Positions 1 to 10,400 of a stretch of 64,000 nucleotides of DNA are shown here, piece after piece. Numbering within the stretch: the first letter of the stretch is position 1; every line of letters starts with the position of its first letter. Source of the stretch: Flectonema sp. DT1601 (taxonomy: Eukaryota > Euglenozoa > Diplonemea > Diplonemida > Diplonemidae); the NCBI GenBank assembly GCA_964019425.1, contig OZ025840.1:272001-336000 (forward strand), given 5' to 3'. Under the pieces are notes generated by a model. That model was not told where the DNA came from, did not search any database, and saw nothing but the letters and a program-made list of their open reading frames with translations. The position numbers and the translations under genes were made by a program.

Positions 1-290
1 ATTCGTTGGATTAGCAGTTGGCGGATTCGTAGGAATTGAAGTTGGCGAGTCAGTCGGGACAGCTGTTGGCGGATTCGTAGGAATTAAAGTTGGCGAATTC
101 GTTGGAATAGCAGTTGGCGAGTCAGTAGGGACAGCTGTTGGCGGATTCGTTGGAATTAAAGTTGGCGAATTCGTTGGATTAGCAGTTGGCGGATTCGTAG
201 GAATTGAAGTTGGCGAATTCGTTGGAATAGCAGTTGGCGAGTCAGTCGGGACAGCAGTTGGCGGATTCGTTGGGATTGAAGTTGGTGTAA
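1..290 (-). repeat. 24-nt coding repeat: Pro/Thr octapeptide stalk
   Basis: A 24-bp period runs from the left edge to about 290 and encodes degenerate octapeptides of the form P-T-[N/D]-[S/P]-P-T-[A/S/L]-[I/N/V] on the minus strand. It is part of the open frame of the gene above and probably forms an extended, O-glycosylated stalk between the globular ectodomain and a membrane anchor. The other surface proteins here have much shorter Pro/Thr-rich tails at the same place, so this stalk has expanded in copy 1. The repeat continues beyond the window. Confidence 0.85.
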
Positions 291-3200
291 CCGTTGGCCC
301 ACTCGTAACTGTTGGGCGAGAAGGACACGGTTCATTCCAAGGAGGAAGTACATTCGAAGGCTTTGCTGAACAAAACCCTTTCGAATCAGCGTCACAAGAA
401 GCAACAATTCGAATTGTCCAGGTCCTCACAGTGCTGTAAACATATGCACCACCACGATCAAACTTTGGTCCCTCAGCCATCTGAATGTCATCAGGAATAC
501 GAGGAAACAGAAACAGCGTGTTCCCATCAAAGAAGTATTGGCTCTCGCTCTTCGAATTCATCAGCTCAGAGAGGGAAGCAGCAGCAGTGAAGGTCACTTC
601 GCGATTCGACCTCCACTGGTGGTCGGCAGTGATGGTGAAGGTTGTCCCAGCAGGGTACCCAATAGCAAATCGAAATGTCGATCCAATCGGAACTTGCTCA
701 GGGTTGATATCAAGAACCTTTGGTGACCCCCCGTCAAGTTCCATGAACCACCCAGTCCCAGACAGACCAGTCACTCCAGCATTCGATGTGATAGGAGTCC
801 TGCGTTCCCGACCCGAACCCCACAACGTCATGTAACCGACATCACAATTACTCCAATCAGCGTAATCATTTCCAGACGCCTTCTGACACGCTCCCGAAGA
901 CTCGATTCCCCCGTTGTTCGCAGAAATCTCAGGAGTCCTGAACTTCAAGTGCAAAACTTCTCGCTCCTCAATCCCGACAGGCTGCTTCGGACACAACCAC
1001 ACAGACCACTGGCTCTCGAAACGACAGTCGCTGCAGATGTTCCACCATGGGAGATTCGAACCAACAATCGTCGGAAACCCTTCTTGAGTCGCTGACCCGT
1101 CGAAGTCAATGAAGTTGAACATCCGAGAAGCTCCCGTATTCACAATCTTGAATGAGATGAGGTTCTTGTAGTCAACATTCTCATATCCGATGCCTCGAGT
1201 CGCTGAGATCTGCTGAGGCTTGAACTCATCCGAGTGATACAATCCCGACCAGATGATGTTCGTGTGGGCAGACACAGACCATCCGTCCACAGCCTTCGTG
1301 GGATCCGGATCGCAGTAGGTGAGGTCCTGTACCCAACGAGTGTTCCCTGGGAGCGTGGTGGAGGCACAAACCCTCGTCTGGTAGTTCCTGAACTCCACGT
1401 TCGTGACAATCGACTTCACGGAAATGTCGTAAAACTGAAACCCATCGTGGTGCTTGTTCTCAAAGTCAGCATCCACATTCCCAGAGATACCATTCACTAC
1501 ACCGTTGTTCAGCCACGCCTCCCCAAACAAGGTGGCCGCCCTCGCAACGTCGTGCATCTCAAATCCATCCATCTCCACCCTGTTCCCCCAATGCAAGATC
1601 CCCTTGTTGGCCGCGTAAATCAACGTGTTTTCGAATTTCATCCACAACAAGGTCCCCTCCCAGTTTTGGAATCCGAATCCGGCTTCTTCCCGAGTCGAAC
1701 GATCCTTCCTCCCGCTGTTGTAGGTGAGCACGTCACCGACCATCTTCAGTTCACCGCCAACATAAATGCATCCCGTCGCCCCCCAGTAAGCACCTGACGA
1801 ATGGCAAGTGTTCCCGCTGAACTTCTTCAAGTCACGTGACCGAGGCTGGATGACGCGCTCGTCCTTGAAGACTCCAACAGTGTTAGGAAGCGAAGGGAAC
1901 GAGAACCCAGCCCACCCACCAGAAGCAACGTTTCCCAAGAACTCGTTGTATGCATTCGAAATGTAGTAAGCGGCAGCAGCAGCGTCAACAGGGAACCTCC
2001 GATCTGTCGTATCCAATCCACCGGCATTCTTGTTCTCTCGGAATACATCACCGGATTGACTTCCACCGGATGCTGCTTCTCCAATCGGTCGAACGTGTGC
2101 TACAAGATTGTGAGAAAACACGTTGTTCTCCTCCACCCCGTCTTCGATGTAGAAACAGCTCCCAGTTGCATTAAACGCAACATTCTCAGTGATCAATGTG
2201 TCATTGGTTCCGTGGATAGTAAAACAGCGGAAGTAAGTGTCACGAGCAACACAATCACTGATGAGGGATCCAGTGTTCTCACCCATCAAGTGGAAGTGGA
2301 AAGGATACCTCGCCTCGATGTTCGTCTGTCCCATGAACCTCGTCGACACACCCGCAAACCGAGACCGAGCATTGTTGGCAATACTGTGTCCACCGTACCC
2401 GTCCACACTCGGCTCCCCCTCCATCGAAACAGTCCTCGTCAACAGAGCAACCTCACCTTGGTACTCAGTCCCCGCATAGTGCACGTACTTCATGTTCCCC
2501 TCGAACTGCACAATCAATCTGTCATCACTGATAGCCTTGATCGTGTGGACCTCGTTCTGCGGTTCCGTCCCCTTCCCCGTGTCATCCCATATCGTGGTGG
2601 TCAACACAACTTCCTGACCAGCCTCCCAGTTCACAGAATGTTGAAGGTACACCCGATCATCCCCCGCCCGGACTTTCCGAGCCAGCCGAGTCCAAGTCGG
2701 AAAGTACTTCTTCCCATACATGTCCACAAACGACGACAATCCGATCGCAGCCAGTCCTTTGCTCCCAAACCCACCCAACTGGTCTGCATCAGACTTCTCT
2801 CCCCAGAACACGATCCTGATCGGACCCCGAACTCGACACCCCGGACTTCCGATCAGCAGCTTCCCGTACACCAGAAACGAGTTCACAGTGAGCGTCATCT
2901 CTTCATCGTTGAACACCAGAGACGACGATTCCGGAACTTCAATCTTCTCGTACCGCAGCCCTTCGATGAGATCAGACCTGCTCAGCAACACCTTGGTGTT
3001 TTCCGGAAGTTTCACCGAAGATGAATCGAAGAACCCGAGACTGGTCCAAGACACCAGACCGTTCTCGTTGAAAGGACAGTTGGCCTGCTCGTACTCTGAT
3101 GCGTCCGGCACCGCAGGGCGCGTGAGTTGGAATTTCGTGCTGTACGACTGGAGAGCAGGAGGAGGGTCGAGAGAGAGCTCCGGTTTCCGGACGCAAACAT

Positions 3201-3801
3201 TCCTGACAGAGAACGTCACCACATCCCTCTCAGCCCTCTTCGCAAGAGTGAGTCGTACCCACAGAGCTTGCGTTGGGTCGTTGTATCGCTCGGGTGCGGT
3301 GAAAGATGCACTATACTTCTGGAACCCGTCGAGAGGAATGCTTGAGGGACCCTCCAGCGAAATCTCAGGAAACGCAAAGTACTCGGGCTTCTCGCCGTAC
3401 GCATCTTCATACCAAATGTAGTCACGGATGTACCTCGACTTTGTGTTTTCAGTGTTCGCCCACAGCAGCAGCCCCGGCTGGTGAGCAAACTCCGGCACCG
3501 CGTCGTCACCCTCGGCCTTCGTCACCATCAGCTCGAAATCAATCGTGTATCTATTGTCTCTAACCAGTTCCGGCAACGTCACATCGAAGCGAAGGTAGAG
3601 GTGTGGTCTTCCCCACTGCTTGGTAGTGAAAGACATCCCTCCCTCGATTTCACTTTGCGTGTTTCCTCCCGAAGACCAGTCAGGTTGGAATCCTGAAATG
3701 CCGCTGATCTCGGACCCGCATACATCCCATCCTGGTACTGCAATCTTACTAGGTATGACTGCAGAGACTGCTGCTGTCAACAGTCCTGCAAGAAGCTGCA
3801 T
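1..3801 (-). CDS. G8-domain / parallel beta-helix surface protein, copy 1 (3' end outside window)
   Basis: An open frame of 1267 codons runs from an ATG at 3801 to the left edge without a stop. A signal-peptide-like start (MQLLAGLLTAAVSA) is followed by about 220 residues of beta-rich sequence. Next comes a G8 domain (core LLIGSPGCRVRGPIRI near residue 317), and then a WTRLAR segment and a RYPFHFHLMG motif. The beta-helix part has DTYFRCFTIHGTND and DGVEENN near residue 527, matching the HGTNG and EDGPEERN motifs of CEMIP/TMEM2/fibrocystin proteins. The C-terminus becomes a Pro/Thr octapeptide stalk that continues off the edge. The start is chosen because an acceptor (cttcaacag) ends at 3818, 17 nt upstream. 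Family members bind or cleave extracellular glycans in animals; the protist role is unknown. Long stretches are nearly identical to the next paralogue (7416-11003). Confidence 0.85.
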   Translation of the reverse strand, partial: MQLLAGLLTAAVSAVIPSKIAVPGWDVCGSEISGISGFQPDWSSGGNTQSEIEGGMSFTTKQWGRPHLYLRFDVTLPELVRDNRYTIDFELMVTKAEGDDAVPEFAHQPGLLLWANTENTKSRYIRDYIWYEDAYGEKPEYFAFPEISLEGPSSIPLDGFQKYSASFTAPERYNDPTQALWVRLTLAKRAERDVVTFSVRNVCVRKPELSLDPPPALQSYSTKFQLTRPAVPDASEYEQANCPFNENGLVSWTSLGFFDSSSVKLPENTKVLLSRSDLIEGLRYEKIEVPESSSLVFNDEEMTLTVNSFLVYGKLLIGSPGCRVRGPIRIVFWGEKSDADQLGGFGSKGLAAIGLSSFVDMYGKKYFPTWTRLARKVRAGDDRVYLQHSVNWEAGQEVVLTTTIWDDTGKGTEPQNEVHTIKAISDDRLIVQFEGNMKYVHYAGTEYQGEVALLTRTVSMEGEPSVDGYGGHSIANNARSRFAGVSTRFMGQTNIEARYPFHFHLMGENTGSLISDCVARDTYFRCFTIHGTNDTLITENVAFNATGSCFYIEDGVEENNVFSHNLVAHVRPIGEAASGGSQSGDVFRENKNAGGLDTTDRRFPVDAAAAAYYISNAYNEFLGNVASGGWAGFSFPSLPNTVGVFKDERVIQPRSRDLKKFSGNTCHSSGAYWGATGCIYVGGELKMVGDVLTYNSGRKDRSTREEAGFGFQNWEGTLLWMKFENTLIYAANKGILHWGNRVEMDGFEMHDVARAATLFGEAWLNNGVVNGISGNVDADFENKHHDGFQFYDISVKSIVTNVEFRNYQTRVCASTTLPGNTRWVQDLTYCDPDPTKAVDGWSVSAHTNIIWSGLYHSDEFKPQQISATRGIGYENVDYKNLISFKIVNTGASRMFNFIDFDGSATQEGFPTIVGSNLPWWNICSDCRFESQWSVWLCPKQPVGIEEREVLHLKFRTPEISANNGGIESSGACQKASGNDYADWSNCDVGYMTLWGSGRERRTPITSNAGVTGLSGTGWFMELDGGSPKVLDINPEQVPIGSTFRFAIGYPAGTTFTITADHQWRSNREVTFTAAASLSELMNSKSESQYFFDGNTLFLFPRIPDDIQMAEGPKFDRGGAYVYSTVRTWTIRIVASCDADSKGFCSAKPSNVLPPWNEPCPSRPTVTSGPTVTPTSIPTNPPTAVPTDSPTAIPTNSPTSIPTNPPTANPTNSPTLIPTNPPTAVPTDSPTAIPTNSPTLIPTNPPTAVPTDSPTSIPTNPPTANPTN

Positions 3802-5130
3802 CTCGATTTGAGTAATTCTGTTGAAGAAGTGAAACTAAACTTGTGAAGACAAGCACATCAATTGTTACAAAAGGAAAAGAAAACTACGTTAAAAGTTGTT
3901 ATGTTAAGACGGGAAAGACAAAAGCACGCGGATCGCATACTGTTTTTTCCTTGAGATGATCTGACAGCGAAATATAACAACGAGAACCATAGCAGATGCT
4001 TTTTAACACGTGGTGAAGTCACACACCGTGATAAAAAATGATGTTAAAGAAGAGAAAAGGTAAATACTCCGAAAATCAGCTGAAGAGATTAAAACCAACT
4101 TTGCAGCTACTCACCAGCAAATGCAAAAAAAAGAATCAGTAAACTAAAGTGATTCATTCGTTTGACTAAATCAGATTTCAGAGGTGCTAAAGATTTACCG
4201 AGGTGCGCAAGGCACGCTAAAAGGAATTATGATTATATATGATTATTTTATTTTTTTTCGTTCGTTGAAAACTGGGGGGAAAAACAAGGTGGGGGGTTGA
4301 AAAGAAAGATGCGGAAAATATTTAAAACGGAACACAATTTTAGTTATTTCGAAAAGAAATATTTGTTAATAAGGTTCCAAGTGGTTGGCAACCACTCGTT
4401 CTCAAATAGCTTACCACGTGAAAACAACTCATCAGTGACAGTTTTGGTATTTTAAGAAGCTGAAAAAAATATAAGACCTCATCGCCGCAATACGGAATTT
4501 AAGGTCTTGCAGCAAAATAACCATTTGGGTAGAACTCTACTTTAGAAAATCATCCAAAATAAAGTCTCACAATGAGAGTGCTATGAAAAACAGATAAAGA
4601 CAAACAATGACACTCAATAGAATATATCAGATCTGCTTGGTGAGTGAATTCAAGCCAGTAGTGTACAACAAACAACTACAGTCAAAAGAAATGTTGACTT
4701 TAGGAACCTTCACTTTAACAGTTTGAATGACACGTACCCTTCCATTGGTGTGACACACATAGTTGTGTATGCTAGTGTCAGTTGTAATTTTTATTTTTTT
4801 TTTTTTTGAAATAAGGAAAATCAAACCATAGTGACAGTGATTTGGTACCACAACTGGTTGACACGAAAAAGAGACTTAAGCTAAACCAGAAGTGATGACC
4901 TAGATTAGTCGCATACATTTTTTTAAAAAAAAGAATGATAAAAGTCAATAATTCAATCGAATGCTGTCGGACATTTTGACTTTTACCAGAAAACAGCATT
5001 AATGAACCGGATGAATAAAAGCAACGAAGACTAAGGGTAACGAGAATAATACTTTCAGTTCGATATTCTAATAAGGAACAGGTTTGTAGTAAATTGATTG
5101 GTACAAAAAAGAATGAAAAAAAAAAAAAAA

Positions 5131-5257
5131 CCATTCAGATAAGCCTTATATTTTGTTGATCGCAGCTAGTTTTACTGGCGCACAGGGAAATAGATAACAT
5201 GACATAATAAATAACGGCTCTTAATCTGAATAGTTTCTTCTCCGACTTCGTCGGTGC
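5131..5257. ncRNA. Putative structured RNA element, copy 1
   Basis: A 127-nt block bounded on both sides by A runs (T runs on the minus strand). It starts CCATTCAGATAAGCC, and ATCTGAAT lies about 100 nt later, giving a long terminal stem (ATTCAGAT, AGCC and TTAT pair with ATCTGAAT, GGCT and ATAA). A second hairpin, CCGAC-TTC-GTCGG, lies near the other end. Copy 2 at 11275-11401 has the same length and the same pairing, with one G-C to A-T compensatory change. If read from the minus strand it would end in a T run, like a Pol III transcript; read from the plus strand it ends in poly(A), like a SINE. Its family is not recognised. Confidence 0.45.
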
Positions 5258-6630
5258 AAAAAAAAAAAAAAAAACAAGTGATAAAAACCCTTAACAACTA
5301 ACAGTAAACAATGATTAAAAAAATATGTATTTTTTGTATTTCCTGGTAGGTGTCGAGTTTTTTTTTTTTTTGTGTTGTTTTTTTTTTTTTTTTTTGCTTT
5401 TTGAGGCTTTGTTGAAAAATAAAAGCTTCTGGAAAGAAATATTAGCAGCAAATATCCTTTGACAAGACGCTGGTTGATATTTTTCTTTCATTTTTTTTCA
5501 GTAGGTAATTTGATACCATAAATTAAATATAAAAAGCAACTTGAAACAGGCCAAAACTAAAACAATATTCAGCCAAAGATTCGATTGCGGGACGCACACT
5601 ACAGATTGAGCACATGAGGGGACAGTACCGACTTTTAAGTATTAACACAAAAATTAATATCGTACTTTGACTAAACCAGACAAGACGCTTACGATATACA
5701 ATAAGAAGCAAGATGCCATTGGTAACAGTATCAGGTTCCTTTTGTTTGGTAGTAAGCAAGAATACAAAGCCACTGAGAGTGCCCATAAGATGATCGCTAA
5801 CATTCCTCCTTTTGTCCTATAAAAAAAAGGTTTGTCATTACAAAAAAAAAAAAAAAAAAAAAATTGTTAGTGTGCGAAACATTAGACTAGGAAATGAGTT
5901 TACGTGTTTCTTATAACCAGCACAGGAATTTTGTAAAACGCGCAAGAGAATAAGAAAGAAATTCAATATAAGCCACAAAGAGAGAGAGATCGTAAAACCA
6001 ACATAAGACGGGAAAAATAATGGAGGTTAACGTGAAGCGGCAATATTCTTCTTACGATAATTGTTAATTGCAAAAAAAAAAAACACGAAACTATATTTGA
6101 GGAGATTAAAAAATGTCTTCCCCTTTTTTTTTTTGATGGTAAAATTGAACCAAAAAAATGAAATGGTTTTTTTTTTTTTTTTTTTGTTGTTATTCCGTAC
6201 CACCGTAGTTGTGCTTATGCTGGATACAACCTTTTTTCCCTCAAGAGTAAAAATCCAAAAATAGAATGTTAAATATGCGTCAAGGAACGCGCGCTATTCG
6301 AAAAATTCGATGCTTCATTAAGACCGACGCCTTTCAGACGAAGGTTTTTCGCAAAAATAAAAGAGAGGAATTATCTTGAATGATGGAAGGCTTACCCACT
6401 TCTACGCCCAAGACAAGAGGAACGGAACAGATTTTTTTTTTTTTTTTTTTGGAGTTTTATTGTTTAAATCAAGTAATATAAAAAAAAACATCGAAAGGAA
6501 TACAAAATAAGCATCCCCACAAATAAAGAAATAGAGTGCAAAGAAAAAGTATTCTCTATTAGGGTAATTGTTAATAAAGACAAAGAACACCATGGGTTTA
6601 TCACTATAACAAATAACTGCACTGCATCAT

Positions 6631-7095
6631 CCTCTCAACACCATTTGGATAACTTCCAAAGAAAAGAGCGACAACGTTGGACAAATTAGTTTCTATCGAA
6701 GAGGTAAATTTCAGTTTGAGAAACACATACATACTGAACAGAAATAAGTGATTTGAGCCATCATCACTTTCAGTAAAAGGGTTAAAGGATAATTATTTAA
6801 TACCTAGAGGAAACCCTCTCAGTGAATATTGCTTTAAATAATTCATAAATATCCTCTCAACACTATTTGGATAAAGTTCCAAAGAAAAGAGCGACAACGT
6901 TGTACAATTCATTGTCTATCGAAGAGGTAAATTCCAGTTTCAAGGAAGAAAGGTTAAAATTAATATATTTTTTTCTTTTTCTTCTTAAAAAGAACACACA
7001 CTACTAAACAGAAATAAGTGATTGAGCTATCACCACTCTCAGTAAAAGGGTTAAAGGATAATTATAAATATTTTCTATGATAATTCATAACCATA
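6631..7095. repeat. Diverged tandem duplication of about 220 bp
   Basis: Two adjacent copies (6631-6852 and 6853-7095) share several blocks: a start at CCTCTCAACAC, a hairpin TTTGGA-loop-TCCAAA, AAAGAGCGACAACGTTG, TCTATCGAAGAGGTAAAT, CAGAAATAAGTGATT, and TCAGTAAAAGGGTTAAAGG. The second copy carries a T-rich insertion. The hairpin is kept while its loop changes from TAACT to TAAAGT. The region is noncoding. Conserved blocks separated by indels suggest an old duplication with some constraint, but no RNA family is recognised. Confidence 0.6.
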
Positions 7096-7415
7096 AATAC
7101 AACTGGGAGGAGGGTTTTTTTTTTTTTTTTTTTTTTCTCTCTCAAAGAGTGTTACCCAAAATAACAAACGCCAAACAAAAAAAACGTACGTTTGCAATCA
7201 TAAATAAAATACTTGATATAGCCAACTGCCGTATTATTTCTACTCCAACAATAAACAATGTTTTAAAAAAAGAAATTGAAAGGCGGCAGACGCTTGTGAA
7301 TAAAATATGTAGATTTTTTTTGATTAAAAAGAAATTGAAAAGTTGCAGTTTTAATTAACTAGCATTTTATCTCGCAAAAAATAGACAAAAAAAAAAAAAA
7401 AAAATAGATAAAAAC

Positions 7416-10400
7416 TTATAACAAAGTAATCAACAGGAATACCAATGCTAATAACATCGTGTTCGCAGCATTCGACTGAGCACCGTCGAAGGGAACATTT
7501 TCAATTTCCGGATTTGGTGTGGTATCCACTGAGGGGCGTGAAGTTGGACACGGCTCGTTCCAAGGAGGAAGAATATTCGCAGGTTTTACAGAGCAGAAAC
7601 CTCTCGAATTCGCATCACAAGAAGCTTCAATTCTAATCAACCAGTTCTTTACAGCCGAGTATACGAATGCCCCGCCACGCTCAAATTTCTTCCCCTCTGT
7701 TAGCTGTATATCTTCAGAAGGACGAGGAAACAGAAACAGCGTGTTCCCATCAAAGAAGTATTGGCTCTCGCTCTTCGAATTCATCAGCTCAGACAGGGAA
7801 TCAGCTGCAGTGAAAGTAAGATCATCGCGTGATGGGTACGATCTTTTAATTGTGAAGGTTGTCCCAGCAGGGTACCCAATAGCAAATCGAAATGTCGATC
7901 CAATCGGAACTTGCTCAGGGTTGATATCAAGAACCTTTGGTGACCCCCCGTCAAGTTCCATGAACCACCCAGTCCCAGACAGACCAGTCACTCCAGCATT
8001 CGATGTGATAGGAGTCCTGCGTTCCCGACCCGAACCCCACAACGTCATGTAACCGACATCACAATTACTCCAATCAGCGTAATCATTTCCAGACGCCTTC
8101 TGACACGCTCCCGAAGACTCGATTCCCCCGTTGTTCGCAGAAATCTCAGGAGTCCTGAACTTCAAGTGCAAAACTTCTCGCTCCTCAATCCCGACAGGCT
8201 GCTTCGGACACAACCACACAGACCACTGGCTCTCGAAACGACAGTCGCTGCAGATGTTCCACCATGGGAGATTCGAACCAACAATCGTCGGAAACCCTTC
8301 CTGAGTCGCTGACCCGTCGAAGTCAATGAAGTTGAACATCCGAGAAGCTCCCGTATTCACAATCTTGAATGAGATGAGGTTCTTGTAATCAACATTCTCA
8401 TATCCGATGCCTCGAGTCGCTGAGATCTGCTGAGGCTTGAACTCATCCGAGTGATACAATCCCGACCAGACTACATTTCCATGATCAGTAACTGACCACC
8501 CGGCGTAACCTTTTGCGGGATCTGCTTCACAATAACTAGGATCCTCACCTTTCTGGATCGTCCCAGGAAGAGAAGAGAGAAGACACACATTTGTGTGAAA
8601 GTTTCTGAAGTCTACACTAGTAACAATAGATTTTGATGAAGAATGATGAAATTGAAACCCATCGTGAGGTTTGCTTTCAAAATGAGCCTCCAAATTGTTT
8701 GAATAGCCGCCTACAAGACCGTTGTTCAGCCACGCCTCCCCGACTAAGGTAGCTGATCGTGTTACATCGTGCATCTCAAATCTATCAACCTCCACCCTGT
8801 TCCCCCAATGAACTAATCCCTTGACTGAGGAGTAAATTAACGTGTTTTCGAACTTCATCCACAACGGTGTGCTCGCCGAGTTACTAAAACCTGATTCTTT
8901 TGTCGTTGAACGCTCTGTACCTCCACTCATGTAGGTGAGCACGTCACCGACCATCTTCAGTTCACCGCCAACATAAATGCATCCCGTCGCCCCCCAGTAA
9001 GCACCTGACGAATGGCAAGTGTTCCCGCTGAACTTCTTCAAGTCACGTGACCGAGGCTGGATGACGCGCTCGTCCTTGAAGACTCCAACAGTGTTAGGAA
9101 GCGAAGGGAACGAGAACCCAGCCCACCCACCAGAAGCAACGTTTCCCAAGAACTCGTTGTATGCATTCGAAATGTAGTAAGCGGCAGCGGCAGCGTCAAC
9201 AGGGAACCTCCGATCTGTCGTATCCAATCCACCGGCATTCTTGTTCTCTCGGAATACATCACCTACCTCAGTATCGCCAGCTGCTGCTTCTCCGATCGGT
9301 CGAACGTGTGCAACAAGATTGTGAGAAAACACGTTGTTCTCCTCCACCCCGTCCTTAATGTAGAAACAGCTCCCAGTTGCATTAAACGCAACATTCTCAG
9401 TGATCAATGTGTCATTGGTTCCGTGGATAGTAAAACAGCGGAAGTACGTGTCGCGAGCAACACAATCACTGATGAGGGATCCAGTGTTCTCACCCATCAA
9501 GTGGAAGTGGAAAGGATACCTCGCCTCGATGTTCGTCTGTCCCATGAACCTCGTCGACACACCCGCAAACCGAGACCGAGCATTGTTGGCAATACTGTGT
9601 CCACCGTACCCGTCCGCACTCGGCTCCCCCTCCATCGAAACAGTCCTCGTCAACAGAGCAACCTCACCTTGGTACTCAGTCCCCGCATAGTGCACGTACT
9701 TCATGTTCCCTTCGAACTGCACAATCAATCTGTCATCACTGATAGCCTTGATCGTGTGGACCTCGTTCTGCGGTTCCGTCCCCTTCCCCGTGTCATCCCA
9801 TATCGTGGTGGTCAACACAACTTCCTGACCAGCCTCCCAGTTCACAGAATGTTGAAGGTACACCCGATCATCCCCCGCCCGGACTTTCCGAGCCAGCCGA
9901 GTCCAAGTCGGAAAGTACTTCTTCCCGTACATGTCCACAAACGACGACAATCCGATCGCAGCCAGTCCTTTGCTCCCAAACCCACCCAACTGGTCTGCAT
10001 CAGACTTCTCTCCCCAGAACACGATCCTGATCGGACCCCGAACTCGACACCCCGGACTTCCGATCAGCAGCTTCCCGTACACCAGAAACGAGTTCACAGT
10101 GAGCGTCATCTCTTCATCGTTGAACACCAGAGACGACGATTCCGGAACTTCGATCTTCTCGTACCGCAGCCCTTCGATGAGATCAGACCTGCTCAGCAAC
10201 ACTTTGGTGTTTTCCGGAAGTTTCACCGAAGATGAATCGAAGAACCCGAGACTGGTCCAAGACACTAGACCGTTCTCGTTGAAAGGACAGTTGGCCTGCT
10301 CGTACTCTGATGCGTCCGGCACCGCAGGGCGCGTGAGTTGGAATTTCGTGCTGTACGACGGTACAGGAGGAGGAGGTTCTAAATATGACTCAGCCTTTCT

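Larger units (their letters stand above)
3802..7415. other. Intergenic spacer between G8 copies 1 and 2
   Basis: AT-rich spacer with many A and T runs of 10 or more bases. I see no convincing gene on either strand; the short frames here are low-complexity Phe/Lys translations of homopolymers. Two things stand out and are listed separately: a 127-nt element at 5131-5257 that recurs at 11275-11401, and a diverged tandem duplication at 6631-7090. Confidence 0.7.

Noticed and set aside
2056-3024. Long plus-strand open frames over the G8 genes (also 9306-10235, 2720-3421 and 9931-10533)
   Set aside because: They are antisense to well-supported minus-strand genes, occur at the same place in both paralogues, and have Arg/Ser/Pro-rich shadow composition.
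5131-5257. A spliced-leader RNA gene or U6-like snRNA for the structured element
   Set aside because: No splice-donor GT in the right place after a leader-sized exon, and no U6 core sequence such as ACAGAGA; kept only as an unassigned structured element.
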